From Nitrospira defluvii (GTDB lineage: Bacteria; Nitrospirota; Nitrospiria; Nitrospirales; Nitrospiraceae): a DNA stretch of 64,000 bases. Positions 24,430 to 34,425 of this stretch are shown here, piece after piece. The position numbers and the translations under genes were made by a program. The DNA is taken from contig FP929003.1 in assembly GCA_000196815.1 (NCBI GenBank), forward strand, positions 992,001-1,056,000, given 5' to 3'. A model generated the notes under the pieces. That model did no database searches and was not told where the DNA came from. It saw only the letters and a list, made by a program, of their open reading frames with translations. Numbering within the stretch: the stretch's first letter is position 1; each line of letters begins with the position of its first letter.

Positions 24430-25953
24430 TCAAAGGCGGTATAATTCCCCGTACTTCGTTTCGAGGTAACGGAGAAACGGCTCGGGGTTCACTCCGCTAC
24501 CCGTCACCCGTCGGGCCAGATGGTCGGGCGTGAACATCCGTCCCCAGCGGTGAATTTTCTGCTCCAGCCATCGCCGAAGCGGCAAGAGGTGACCTGCCCG
24601 CATCTCCTCCTCCAGCTCAGGGAGTTCGAGTGCGGCTTGTTCGAAGAATTGTACGGAATACAGGTTGCCCAAGGTGTACGTCGGGAAATATCCGAAGGCA
24701 CCCATCGACCAATGCACGTCCTGTAGAACGCCCTCGGCATCCCGTTCCGGCACAATACCCAAATACGACTGCATTTTCTCGTTCCAGAGGCCGGGGAGGT
24801 CATCCGGTTCGGCTCGGCCTTCAATAAGGGCCTGTTCGATTTCGACGCGTAACATGATGTGCAGGTTGTAGGTCAACTCATCGGCTTCGACGCGGATCAG
24901 CGAGGGCGCGGCCCGGTTGATGGCTGCGTAGAACCGCTCGAGCGGCACGTCGGCCAACTGTTGCGGGAACGTGTGCTGCAGCAGCGGGTAGAAGCAGTGC
25001 CAGAACGCACGGGACCGGCCGACACAATTTTCCCAAAGGCGGGACTGGCTTTCGTGAAAGCCGAGCGACACGGATTCGCCAAGGGGTGAGCCATAATAGC
25101 GAGGGTCCAAGCCTTGATCGTACAGGCCATGGCCCCCTTCATGGATGCAACTAAACAGGCACGACGGCAGATCGTTCTCAAAGACCCGTGTCGTCACCCG
25201 GACATCGGTCGGATGAAAAGATGTCGTGAAGGGATGGGCCGAGAGGTCGAGGCGCCCGCGCTCGAAGTCGTAGCCCATGGCGGTCAGCACAAGCCGACCG
25301 AATTCCACCTGTTTGGACTGATCGAAGCTCTGGTGCAGGCAACGGTCGTCGATGGTGACGGTACTGCCCTGAACGCGCCGTAGGAGGGGGACAAGGCGTT
25401 CCCGCAATTGTGTGAACAGCGGCGCGAGTTGGGCGATGGTGGATCCTGGCTCATACGTATCTAAGAGCGCATCGTAGGGCGAGTTCCGATATCCCAAGTA
25501 CCGAGCCTCATCACGTTTGAGGCCGAGGATGGTCTTCAGTGAAGGAAGAAATTTTGAAAACCGGCTTTCTTCCCGTGCCGTCACCCAGGCCTGCTGCGCC
25601 AGGGAACACTCGCGGCTGAGGCGAATCACAAAGTCGGATGGAAGTTTCTTGGCGCGGCTGAAATCGCGCCAGGTTTCGCGCAGCAGCGACCGGGAAGGTT
25701 CATCCCAACTGTCCGCGGCCTGTCCGGTCACGGGGTCGACCCATTCGGTGAGCAGCGTTTCGAGTTCAGCGGACACGAGTCTTTGATGGGCAAGGCCTTC
25801 GAGCGTCGCGATCTGCTCCGCGCGTGCCGCCCCGCCGCCGGCGGGCATATACGTTTCCTGGTCCCACGAGAGCACTGCGGCCGCGCTCTGGATGCGCCGG
25901 ATTTCCAGCAACCGTGTTATCAGCGGTTCCAATGTCGTCAGTGTCTTCACCAT
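24430..25953 (-). CDS. M32 family metallocarboxypeptidase (carboxypeptidase Taq type)
   Basis: 507-residue cytoplasmic zinc carboxypeptidase. The active-site motif is HEGGHGLYDQG (HExxH), and the family block ESQSRLWENCVGRS follows about 27 residues later, including the Glu ligand. The N-terminus shows AAAVLSWDQETYMPAGG and AEQIATLEGLAHQ, typical of the M32 helical fold. ATG at 25953 has AAGGAG five bases upstream; the frame runs further upstream without support. It is divergent from the methyltransferase gene with a 92-bp gap that should hold both promoters. Confidence 0.93.
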   Translation of the reverse strand: MVKTLTTLEPLITRLLEIRRIQSAAAVLSWDQETYMPAGGGAARAEQIATLEGLAHQRLVSAELETLLTEWVDPVTGQAADSWDEPSRSLLRETWRDFSRAKKLPSDFVIRLSRECSLAQQAWVTAREESRFSKFLPSLKTILGLKRDEARYLGYRNSPYDALLDTYEPGSTIAQLAPLFTQLRERLVPLLRRVQGSTVTIDDRCLHQSFDQSKQVEFGRLVLTAMGYDFERGRLDLSAHPFTTSFHPTDVRVTTRVFENDLPSCLFSCIHEGGHGLYDQGLDPRYYGSPLGESVSLGFHESQSRLWENCVGRSRAFWHCFYPLLQHTFPQQLADVPLERFYAAINRAAPSLIRVEADELTYNLHIMLRVEIEQALIEGRAEPDDLPGLWNEKMQSYLGIVPERDAEGVLQDVHWSMGAFGYFPTYTLGNLYSVQFFEQAALELPELEEEMRAGHLLPLRRWLEQKIHRWGRMFTPDHLARRVTGSGVNPEPFLRYLETKYGELYRL

Positions 25954-26045
25954 CAGGCTCCTTAGGCTCCTTCTCCGGGCATGTCCATGGTATGATCCCG
26001 CGGCCGGTGCGAATTGTCGCACAACTCTCTGCCGGAGTGAAACCG

Positions 26046-26696
26046 ATGACCGATCTCGTGTTGCCGAAAATTGATGCCTACGCGGCTGCCTATTCATTGC
26101 CCGAAACTCCCATCCGCCGCGCGCTTCGCGAGGAGACGGAACGGACGATGGAGTTTGCGCGTATGTTGGTGGGGCCCCTCGAAGGGGCGTTCTTGCATAT
26201 GATGACCCGCCTGGTGCAGGCCACGCGAGTGCTGGAAATCGGCATGTTCACGGGCTATAGCGCACTGTGTTTTGCCGAGGCCTTGCCGGATCACGGGCGG
26301 GTCACGACGTGTGAAATCGATGACGCGTCCGCGGCGGTTGCCCGGCGATTTTTTGCGCAATCCCCCCATGGTCGCAAAGTCGACATTCGCATGGGGCCGG
26401 CCTTGGAGACGATGACAGGACTCACCGCTCCATTCGATCTCATTTTTATCGACGCCGACAAGCAAAACTATGTGAATTACTACCGCCGCTCGATGGAGTT
26501 GCTGTCCCCGCGCGGAGTCATTCTCATCGACAATGTCCTGTGGGACGGCGATGTGCTATTGGAGCCGCCTCCGGACGAGCGTACGGCGGCGATTCAGGAA
26601 CTCAACCGGGTCGTCAGGGCGGACGCGCGGGTGTCCGCTGTGTTGGCGACCATCCGGGACGGGATTTGGATCATCACCCCGACACCGTTCGCCTAG
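26046..26696 (+). CDS. SAM-dependent O-methyltransferase (caffeoyl-CoA/catechol OMT type)
   Basis: 216 residues of the class I methyltransferase family 3. SAM-binding signs: VLEIGMFTGYSALCFAEAL (motif I), TTCEIDD with the ribose-binding acidic residue, FDLIFIDADKQNYVNYY (metal-binding Asp), and GVILIDNVLWDGDV. These match divalent-cation-dependent catechol-like O-methyltransferases, which also occur widely in bacteria with unknown substrates. ATG at 26046 follows GGAG by eight bases. It is followed 60 bp later by an EamA transporter on the same strand; a functional link is not evident. Confidence 0.9.
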   Translation: MTDLVLPKIDAYAAAYSLPETPIRRALREETERTMEFARMLVGPLEGAFLHMMTRLVQATRVLEIGMFTGYSALCFAEALPDHGRVTTCEIDDASAAVARRFFAQSPHGRKVDIRMGPALETMTGLTAPFDLIFIDADKQNYVNYYRRSMELLSPRGVILIDNVLWDGDVLLEPPPDERTAAIQELNRVVRADARVSAVLATIRDGIWIITPTPFA

Positions 26697-26755
26697 CATC
26701 CGGTGCTCGCGGCCCGTGGCAGGCCACGTGTGTCGTCGATTGAGGAATTCCGTCC

Positions 26756-27667
26756 ATGCAGAAACCATCGGTATTCGCCGCCTATGCCGCGTTGACCACC
26801 TCGGCGCTGGTTTGGGGCGGGTCCATTGTGGGACAGAAGCTGGCGCTTGGCGTATTTTCGGCAGTGGAGACGTCCCTGCTGCGCGGCTTCGGCGCGCTGG
26901 TGATCCTGATTCCGCTCTGGTGGTGGCGCGAAGGCGGTCGCACGACATGGACGGCTCGCGATCTCAAGCTGTTGTCGCTGCTGGGGCTCGGGGTGTTGGG
27001 CAATCATCTTCTGACCCTCTTCGGCCTGCGTTATATCGGTGCTGCGACCGCCGGCGTCATTATCGGCGCCAGCCCGGCCATTACGGCGTTGCTGTCGTCT
27101 CTGCTCGTGCGCGACATTCCATTCAAAACGGTGGCGGCCGGTTGTGCGGTCTCCTTTGCCGGAGTCGCACTCGTGTCCGGTGTCGGAGGGGGGGCGCCGA
27201 GCGGGGATAGTCCCTGGTTGGGCGGCACATTGGTGTTGTTGGGATTGGTCAGTTGGGCGCTGTATTCCATCGGTGGTCGCCAGGTGATGGAGCGGCTCTC
27301 TCCGCTCACCGTCAACTGGACAACGCTGCTGCTGTCCCTGTTGTTGCAGATTCCTCTGCTGTGGACCGATCAGAAGCTGCTGCTGACCGGAGCGACTGCG
27401 GTTCCGATCTCCGGGTGGGTGGCCTTAGTGTATCTGATCGTGTTCGCCACGGCATTGGGGCAGCAGGCCTGGTTGTACGGGGTGCAAGGGGTGGGTCCTT
27501 CGCGGGCCGGCGTGTTCGTGAATCTCATCCCGGTATCGGCGCTGCTTCTGTCTGCGCTCGTGTTGGGTGAGGCGATCGGCATCCGCGAGATCGTGGGCAT
27601 TGCGCTCATCCTTGCCGGCGTCTGGTTGGTCGGTTGGCAATCGGCCCGACTCACACGCGCCGGCTGA
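26756..27667 (+). CDS. DMT superfamily (EamA) transporter
   Basis: 303-residue inner-membrane protein with ten hydrophobic helices in two EamA repeats: the first opens ALTTSALVWGGSIVGQKLAL and the second LGGTLVLLGLVSWALYSIGGR. The phrase PSRAGVFVNLIPVSALLLSALVLGE near the end is characteristic of the family. Such proteins export amino acids or metabolites; the substrate cannot be read from the sequence. A moderate AGGAA site precedes the ATG. Confidence 0.92.
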   Translation: MQKPSVFAAYAALTTSALVWGGSIVGQKLALGVFSAVETSLLRGFGALVILIPLWWWREGGRTTWTARDLKLLSLLGLGVLGNHLLTLFGLRYIGAATAGVIIGASPAITALLSSLLVRDIPFKTVAAGCAVSFAGVALVSGVGGGAPSGDSPWLGGTLVLLGLVSWALYSIGGRQVMERLSPLTVNWTTLLLSLLLQIPLLWTDQKLLLTGATAVPISGWVALVYLIVFATALGQQAWLYGVQGVGPSRAGVFVNLIPVSALLLSALVLGEAIGIREIVGIALILAGVWLVGWQSARLTRAG

Positions 27668-27940
27668 TGCAGCGTCCATTCTTCACATGGAGTTTCTTCC
27701 CGCCTCACAGATCTGCACAGCATGTGTTTGCGGTGTCATCGGTTTAACTACGCAGTTCTCACTCCCATAAAGCAGCAGTCTCGACACACCTCCTGTAATC
27801 CGCTAGAGTGAACCAGTGAGCCCACATGCCTGCCATGGCTCTCATCCTGTGTGAGCATACCGTACACGGTTGTCGGCGACTTGTCGCGAAGGGGTCTGAT
27901 TCCGTCGCGTCAGACACGACATTTTTTGCAAGGTGACGGA

Positions 27941-29047
27941 ATGACCAAATTAAGAGTGGGCGTCATCGGGGCCGGAGCGTTTGCCGAAAGCTGTCATGTG
28001 CCCGGCGTGCAGTCGCATCCGGAAGCGGAGGTTGTGGTCCTCTGCGGGAGAGACTCGGCACGGACCCGTGCGGCGGCGCAGCGGTTGGGTGTGCCGGAAG
28101 TATCGCTCGACTATGAGGAGGTCTGCGCACGGACTGACATCGATGCGGTCACGATTGCAACTCCGAATGTAGTGCACGCCCGTCAGGCCCAGGCCGCGTT
28201 TGCTGCCGGGAAGCACGTGTTCTGTGAAAAACCCCTCGGGATGAACACGGAGGAAGCGGCTGACATGCTTCGGGCCGCGGAGCAGAGCCGAAAGATTCAC
28301 CAGATCGCGTTCACGTATCGCTACTTGTACGGGGTGCAGGAACTGAAGCGCCGACTGTTGAACGGGGAGATCGGCGAACCGTATTATGTGGCGGTGCATT
28401 ATGATTCCTGGGACGGCCTGAGACCTGGTTCGAAGATTGGTTTTCGCGAACACCTCGATTCCGCCGGAGCCGGGGTGTTGTACGACGTCGGGTCCCACCT
28501 CTTTGACCTTGTCGGATTTGTGCTCGGGCCGATCGAGGCCGTCTCAGGAAATACCATTCTGGTTCCACGGACACGGATCGATGCGAGAACCGGCGCGCTC
28601 GCTCATGTGGAAACCGACGACATCGCATCGGCGGCGTTTACCTGTAGCGGCGGGATTCAGGGGCAGTTGTTTGCGAGTCGCGCGACCCCGAATTCCGGGG
28701 ACAAGGCGTACATCGAGCTGGTCGGGCGACAGGGGGCCCTGAAGGCTTCATTGAGCCGTGGGTCGGTGGATGTCCTGACGATCTCACGCCCGTCGCAGCC
28801 GACCTGGGAAGTCGTGCCGTTGCCGGTCCAGGCCTCGGATGGCCAGCCTCATTGTCTTTCCCGCATGATGCATAGTTTTGTCGATGCCTGTCTTCGCGGA
28901 AGGTTGAATGGGGAGGTCGATGCGTCCTTTCATGACGGACTCGCCGTGCAGCGTGCCATGGATGCGGTGCGACAATCCTCAGCCGAACCCGCTGCGATCT
29001 CCCTGGACGCCGATTTCGATTCCACGGCTTTCGGCGGAGTGGCATAA
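27941..29047 (+). CDS. Gfo/Idh/MocA family NAD(P)-dependent oxidoreductase
   Basis: 368 residues. The N-terminal Rossmann domain carries VGVIGAGAFAE and the family motif HVFCEKPLGMNTEEA with the catalytic-area Lys; the C-terminal alpha/beta domain contains YDVGSHLFDL. Substrates are typically sugars or their nucleotide derivatives. ATG 27941 is supported by an AAGG site nine bases upstream. The DUF5672 gene follows on the same strand, so the pair may act in a carbohydrate or glycan pathway; this is context inference. Confidence 0.93.
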   Translation: MTKLRVGVIGAGAFAESCHVPGVQSHPEAEVVVLCGRDSARTRAAAQRLGVPEVSLDYEEVCARTDIDAVTIATPNVVHARQAQAAFAAGKHVFCEKPLGMNTEEAADMLRAAEQSRKIHQIAFTYRYLYGVQELKRRLLNGEIGEPYYVAVHYDSWDGLRPGSKIGFREHLDSAGAGVLYDVGSHLFDLVGFVLGPIEAVSGNTILVPRTRIDARTGALAHVETDDIASAAFTCSGGIQGQLFASRATPNSGDKAYIELVGRQGALKASLSRGSVDVLTISRPSQPTWEVVPLPVQASDGQPHCLSRMMHSFVDACLRGRLNGEVDASFHDGLAVQRAMDAVRQSSAEPAAISLDADFDSTAFGGVA

Positions 29048-29232
29048 CCTGACCGATCATTCATGTGGTGCGGGCCGTCGCGCGGCCTGGCTCGGACGGG
29101 GTGCTGCCTGTCACTGCGCATGCATCAGTCGCTCCGCGGTCCTGGGAGGGGCGGAGCAAGACCACGGTGGAACTGCACGGTATGATCGGAGCGGGTGATG
29201 CTGATCCTAGCGAGCATGCGAGGTGGGGCCGG

Positions 29233-30078
29233 ATGATGATACCGCAGGACGGTGTGCTCGATACGGGAAGCGTCGCGGTGGTGGTGCCTGCATACAACAG
29301 AGCACACTTTACCCGGGATGAAGAACTGTCGTTTCGCCATCTGGAACATTTTCTCGGCCGGTACGACAAATTTCTGGTGGTGCCGCGGAGTCTAGAGATT
29401 GAGCGACCGGGCTATCAGATTCAACGGTTCGACGACGGCTATTTCGGGAGTGCGATTGCAAACGGGAAACTGATGCTGTCGCCTGCCTTTTACGAGTCCT
29501 TCCGGAAGTATCGCTATATTCTCATTTATCAGCTCGATGCCCTGGTGTTTTCAGATCAGTTGTTGGAATGGTGCGCCACGGATGTCGATTATATCGGCGC
29601 ACCGTGGGTGCAATGTGCCGACAGCCCCTGGGTGGGGACGCCGCGTGTCGGAAACGGCGGGTTGTCTCTCCGAAAAGTCTCGAGTTTTCTGCGCGTGCTC
29701 TCGTCGGAACAGTATTGGATCCATCCTGACGTGTATTGGCAGCGAGTCGTTTCGGGGACACCCTGGTACGTGCGAGGGGTGTATCTCCCGAGGAAGTGGT
29801 TCAAATATATCAAACGATTTAATGGGGTAAAGCGACAAGTCGCGCAATGGCATCTACGTCCCGATGGAACCAAAAATGAAGATCATTTCTGGTCCGACGA
29901 GGCGGTGCGCTATGACGATCAGTTCAAGGTCGCCTCGTTCGACATGGGACTTCGGTTCGCCTTCGAGGTTGTTCCCGGGCATTGTTTTGAACTCAACAAT
30001 CGGCGACTCCCTTTCGGCTGCCATGCCTGGCCGCGGTACGATCGTGCCTTTTGGGAGCCCTATCTCCTCAAATCGTAG
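29233..30078 (+). CDS. DUF5672 family protein (glycosyltransferase-like)
   Basis: 281 residues matching the DUF5672 pattern: VAVVVPAYNRAHFTRDEELSFRHL at the start, the acidic block ILIYQLDALVFSDQLLEW, DVDYIGAPW, VGNGGLSLRKV, and NEDHFWSD followed by FGCHAWPRYD. The fold resembles GT-A glycosyltransferases with the DxD-like QLDAL and ED residues, so sugar transfer is likely although unproven for the family. The start is uncertain: ATG 29233 has AGGTGGGG upstream and begins just before the conserved part, while ATG 29182 would add 17 residues. Confidence 0.82.
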   Translation: MMIPQDGVLDTGSVAVVVPAYNRAHFTRDEELSFRHLEHFLGRYDKFLVVPRSLEIERPGYQIQRFDDGYFGSAIANGKLMLSPAFYESFRKYRYILIYQLDALVFSDQLLEWCATDVDYIGAPWVQCADSPWVGTPRVGNGGLSLRKVSSFLRVLSSEQYWIHPDVYWQRVVSGTPWYVRGVYLPRKWFKYIKRFNGVKRQVAQWHLRPDGTKNEDHFWSDEAVRYDDQFKVASFDMGLRFAFEVVPGHCFELNNRRLPFGCHAWPRYDRAFWEPYLLKS

Positions 30079-30388
30079 TACTGTCCCGCCACATCGGTCT
30101 GTCAGGCAAGCCCCCTCCGTAGTTCGGGGCCGCATGCAGGAGCCGACCGACTCATCGCCCCCGTCCTTTCTCCTTGTCTCACATGATGTGATCGTGTGCC
30201 TGTCTGCCGTGAACGTGACGGGTTCTCTTTCAACTTCTTCTGCTCATTGCTCCACGGAATAGGGCCGTACTAGGGCCGATTGCCGGGGTTTACCTCAGTG
30301 AATCAGGGGCGTATCTTACGGAGGATTTAGGGGAGACCCACTTGCGAATCGGGTATTCGTGCGGAGTTCTGGGGAGAGGATTCTAAGG

Positions 30389-33300
30389 ATGCTGGCTGCG
30401 ATTTGCCTAGTGACTGCGGGAATCTTCGTGTTGGATGCGGCGGTTCCGCTGGGGCATGGGATTTGGCTTTTGTACCTGTTGCCGCTCTGGCTGAGTTCGC
30501 GGCTGGCTCCGCCCGCGGCTCCCCTGCGATATGCCTCGGTATGCACGGTCTTACTTGCCGGAGGATTGTGGCTTGCGCCTCCCGGTGTCGACGTGACGGC
30601 GGTGATGTTCAGCCGTGCCATAGGTACGGTCATGATTTGGGGAGCCGCCTACCTGCTGTCGCAGCGGCGTGAAGCCGAGGACGCACTTCGTGCCGCCAAT
30701 AGTCGCCTGGAGTTGCGAGTGGCGGAGCAGACGAAGAATCTGGTTTCTGCCAACGACCGGCTAACGGCTCAATTGGTTGAGCAGCGGCGGATCGAAGCCG
30801 AGCTGCGCGAGAGTCGGGAGCGGTTCGAATTGGCCGCGGAAGGTGCGGATGTTGGGGTGTGGGAGTGGGATCTGCAGGAACACACCGCCTACTATTCGTC
30901 ACGCTGGAAAAGCCAGCTTGGATGTGCCGAATCGGAAATCGGGGGGACGATCGCCGACTGGGAGACGCGTCTTCATCCTGACGATCGCGCGCGGGCGCTG
31001 GCGACAGTCACGCTGTTTCAGGAAGGGTATACCAAACAGTATCGCTTGGACCATCGCCTCCGTCATCACGACGGGTCCTATCGCTGGATCTCCTCGCTGG
31101 GCGCGGGAGTGTTTGATGAGCAGGGGCGGATGATCCGGATGACCGGTATCCACCTCGATGTCACCGCGAGGACGCAGGCTGAGGAGGCGAGACGGGAAAG
31201 CGAAGACCGATACCGCACATTGGTGGAACAGGCCGGCGATATCATCTATCGGACCGATGCCGCCGGGAGGTTCATCTACTGCAACCCAACCTCGCTTCGA
31301 GTCCTGGGCTATCTCCCGGAGGAGTTGCTGGGTCGGCACTACTTAGAGATCGTCCTGCCGCAGTGCCGTTCGCAAGCCGAGCGGTTCTATGGCCGACAGT
31401 TTGTCCGTAAAACGCCTCGTACCGTCTATGAGGTACCGGTGGCCACCAAGGACGGCCGGGAAGTGTGGTTGGGGCAGCATACGCAGCTGTTACTGGAGGG
31501 GGGCGTCGTCAGCGGCTTTCAGGTGGTGGCCAGGGATATCACCGAACGGAAGGGTGTCGAGCAGGCGTTGCGCGAAAGCGAGGAGCGCTTTTCCAAGGCG
31601 TTTCATAGCAGTCCGGCGGGGATGGCGATCAGCCGGCTTGAGGACGGTCGGGTGCTGGACGTGAATGAGGCGTTCGTACGGGTGTCCGGATTTTCCCGCG
31701 AAGAGCTGATCGGCATGTCCTCGCTCGATGTCGGAATCTGGGTGAATCCGGAGGATCGCCGGCACTTGGCTGAAATCTTGACGCGCGACGGCTTTCTGCG
31801 ACATCTGGAAAAGGAGTTCCGCACGAAATCCGGCGAAGTGCGGCACGGGCTGTTCAATGTCGAGCCGGTGTGCATCGGCCGGGAGACCTGCGTGCTCACC
31901 CTCGTGCTGGACATCACGAGACGCACGGAAGCGGAGGCGGCGTTGCGTCGCAGTCAATCGGTGCTGCAGGCGCACCAACATGCCTTGATGCGGCTCACAA
32001 AAAGCCAGCATATCGGATCGGGGGACTGGCAGTCGGCGCTGGAAGAACTCATGCAGACCTCGGCGCTGGTGCTGGCCGTGGATCGGGCGAGTGTCTGGTT
32101 GCTGGATCGAACCGGAACGATACTGGATTGTGTGGAGCTGTATGAGCAAGGTCAGGCGAGGCATTCACGGGGGCAGCGATTGAATGTGGCCGAGTACCCT
32201 CGGTACTTCGCCGAATTGCTCCAGGAGCAAGTGGTCGACGCGTATGATGTCGCCGCTGATTCGCGTGCGAGCGAATTGGTGCAGCCCTATCTCGGGGCTC
32301 TCGGGATCGCCTCATTGTTGGACGTGCCCATTTTCTTCGGCGGCCGATTGGCCGGCGTGGTCTGTCATGAGCGGGTCGGCCTGCCCCGTGAGTGGACGCG
32401 AGAAGAAGTACAGTTCGCCACGTCCGTCGGGAATCTGGTGGCACTGGCCTACGAAGCGAAACAACGGCTCGAGGCTGAAACTGCGTTGATGTCGGCGAAG
32501 GAGGCGGCCGAGTTCGCAAACCGGGCCAAGAGCGACTTCCTGGCGACCATGAGCCACGAGATCCGGACTCCGATGAACGCGATCGTCGGCATGGCGGATT
32601 TGTTGTCGGAAACACCCTTGAACGAGGATCAGCGGGAGTATGTGCAGATTTTTCGCGATGCCGGGAGCAACCTGCTCAGCCTGATCAACGATGTGCTGGA
32701 TCTGTCAAAAATCGAAGCCGGCCACTTGGATCTGGATTTGGTGGACTTCGATCTCAACGACCTGGTGCAACGGGCGGCTGAGCTGGTTGCCGTGCGTGCC
32801 AGCGAGAAAAACTTGGAGTTGGCCTATCAGATTCAGCCGGATGTGCCGACATCGCTGGTGGGGGATCCGAATCGTCTCCGGCAAGTGCTGCTCAACCTGT
32901 TGGGCAATGCCATCAAGTTCACCGATGAAGGCGAAGTGGTGTTGCGTGTGGAACGGGACCCGCAGGCGGACGGCCCCGGGACCATCCTGTTTACGGTGCG
33001 GGATACCGGCATTGGAATTCCCACAGACAAGCTGGCCGCCATCTTCGAACGATTTACCCAGGTGGATTCCTCGACGACCCGGCCGTACAGCGGCACCGGG
33101 CTCGGGTTGACGATTTCCCGGCGACTGGTTGAGCGGATGGGCGGCAAGATGTGGGTGGACAGCGAACTGGGCAGGGGGAGTACGTTCAGTTTCACGGCCA
33201 AGTTTGCCGTGCATGTGCAGCCGGCTTCGGCGGTGCCGCCGGCGCAGTGGGAGCAATTGGCGAGCTTGCGGACCTTGATCGTGGACGACAATGCGACTAA

Positions 33301-34411
33301 CCGCCTGATTGTGCGGGAAACGCTGGCGGGATGGGGCATTCCCGCGGCCGAGGTCCCTGGTGGCGAGGAGGCGCTGTTCGAGCTGCGTCGCGCGTTGAAG
33401 GCCGGTGTGCCGTACCGGTTGGTGATCCTGGATGTGCGGATGCCGAAACTCAGCGGGTGGCAGATCGCGGAGACGATTGCCCGTACCCCGGGGTTGGCGG
33501 GGGTATCCATGATCATGCTGACCTCCGAGCGGCGCGCCGGTGACCAGGCGCGAGCCCGCGAGTGCGGAGTGGTGCGCTATCTCACGAAACCGTTTCGACG
33601 ATCGGATTTGTTCAACGGCATGATGGCGGTGATCGGCAAGGTGGCGTTGGCCGAGAGCCATGCGCTGTTGCCTCAGCCGCCGGAGTCGACCGGGGACATG
33701 CCGGGGCTGAAGATTCTTCTGGCCGAAGATTTTGTCGACAACCGCCGTATGATGGAGTTTTATTTCAAATCCACCCCGCATCGGGTTGAGACGGCGGCCA
33801 ACGGCCAACTGGCCGTCGAGATGTTCCAGAGAAGCTCGTACGATCTGGTGCTGATGGATATTCAAATGCCCGTGCTGGATGGGTATGCGGCGACGAGGGC
33901 GATTCGGTCGTGGGAGCAGGCGCAGGGCCGGAGTCCGGTACCGATTTTGGCGCTGACGGCCAACGCGTTACAGAGCGAAGTCCAACGGAGTCTGGAGGCG
34001 GGGTGTACGGCGCATTTGACGAAACCTATCCGTAAGGCTCGCCTGCTGGAAGCCATGCAACTGTATTTTCAAACTTCCGATCCGGTCGCGCCGCCGTCAT
34101 CGGATGCGTCGTCCGAATCCGTCGTGTTGCAGGTCAGCGGAGAGTTTGAATCCCTGATGCCGGGGTTCCTGGAGCATCGACGACAGGAACTTGTCCAGCT
34201 TGCAGACGCATTCGATCGAGGAGATTTTGAGACGATTCGCGAGATCGGACATGGGCTCAAGGGGGCCGGGGGGACCTATGGTCTCGAAGCAATCAGCGCG
34301 TATGGGCGGGCGTTGGAAACGGCGGCGGGTGAGAAGGACGGCGCGTGCGTTCGCGAGACGCTCCACAGGCTGACCCGTTTTCTGGAGCGGCTGCAACTGG
34401 TCTATGTGTAA
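30389..34411 (+). CDS. Large hybrid sensor histidine kinase with PAS, GAF, two receivers and HPt
   Basis: 1340-residue membrane kinase. In order: about three N-terminal transmembrane helices (residues 1-90), a coiled coil, three PAS domains (approximately 140-265, 275-390, 395-515), a GAF domain (540-690), HisKA with phospho-His723 in [14 protein letters not shown], the ATPase domain with N box [15 protein letters not shown] and G boxes VRDTGIGIP and [12 protein letters not shown], receiver 1 with Asp1015 (LVILDVRMP), receiver 2 with Asp1157 (LVLMDIQMP), and a C-terminal HPt with His1288 ([13 protein letters not shown]). All phosphorelay residues are intact. ATG 30389 has GGGGAGAGG upstream; GTG 30359 is an unsupported longer start. 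The NtrC-type regulator follows 14 bp later and is the probable relay target. Confidence 0.94.
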   Translation: MLAAICLVTAGIFVLDAAVPLGHGIWLLYLLPLWLSSRLAPPAAPLRYASVCTVLLAGGLWLAPPGVDVTAVMFSRAIGTVMIWGAAYLLSQRREAEDALRAANSRLELRVAEQTKNLVSANDRLTAQLVEQRRIEAELRESRERFELAAEGADVGVWEWDLQEHTAYYSSRWKSQLGCAESEIGGTIADWETRLHPDDRARALATVTLFQEGYTKQYRLDHRLRHHDGSYRWISSLGAGVFDEQGRMIRMTGIHLDVTARTQAEEARRESEDRYRTLVEQAGDIIYRTDAAGRFIYCNPTSLRVLGYLPEELLGRHYLEIVLPQCRSQAERFYGRQFVRKTPRTVYEVPVATKDGREVWLGQHTQLLLEGGVVSGFQVVARDITERKGVEQALRESEERFSKAFHSSPAGMAISRLEDGRVLDVNEAFVRVSGFSREELIGMSSLDVGIWVNPEDRRHLAEILTRDGFLRHLEKEFRTKSGEVRHGLFNVEPVCIGRETCVLTLVLDITRRTEAEAALRRSQSVLQAHQHALMRLTKSQHIGSGDWQSALEELMQTSALVLAVDRASVWLLDRTGTILDCVELYEQGQARHSRGQRLNVAEYPRYFAELLQEQVVDAYDVAADSRASELVQPYLGALGIASLLDVPIFFGGRLAGVVCHERVGLPREWTREEVQFATSVGNLVALAYEAKQRLEAETALMSAKEAAEFANRAKSDFLATMSHEIRTPMNAIVGMADLLSETPLNEDQREYVQIFRDAGSNLLSLINDVLDLSKIEAGHLDLDLVDFDLNDLVQRAAELVAVRASEKNLELAYQIQPDVPTSLVGDPNRLRQVLLNLLGNAIKFTDEGEVVLRVERDPQADGPGTILFTVRDTGIGIPTDKLAAIFERFTQVDSSTTRPYSGTGLGLTISRRLVERMGGKMWVDSELGRGSTFSFTAKFAVHVQPASAVPPAQWEQLASLRTLIVDDNATNRLIVRETLAGWGIPAAEVPGGEEALFELRRALKAGVPYRLVILDVRMPKLSGWQIAETIARTPGLAGVSMIMLTSERRAGDQARARECGVVRYLTKPFRRSDLFNGMMAVIGKVALAESHALLPQPPESTGDMPGLKILLAEDFVDNRRMMEFYFKSTPHRVETAANGQLAVEMFQRSSYDLVLMDIQMPVLDGYAATRAIRSWEQAQGRSPVPILALTANALQSEVQRSLEAGCTAHLTKPIRKARLLEAMQLYFQTSDPVAPPSSDASSESVVLQVSGEFESLMPGFLEHRRQELVQLADAFDRGDFETIREIGHGLKGAGGTYGLEAISAYGRALETAAGEKDGACVRETLHRLTRFLERLQLVYV

Positions 34412-34425
34412 GGAGTCCCCAAGCC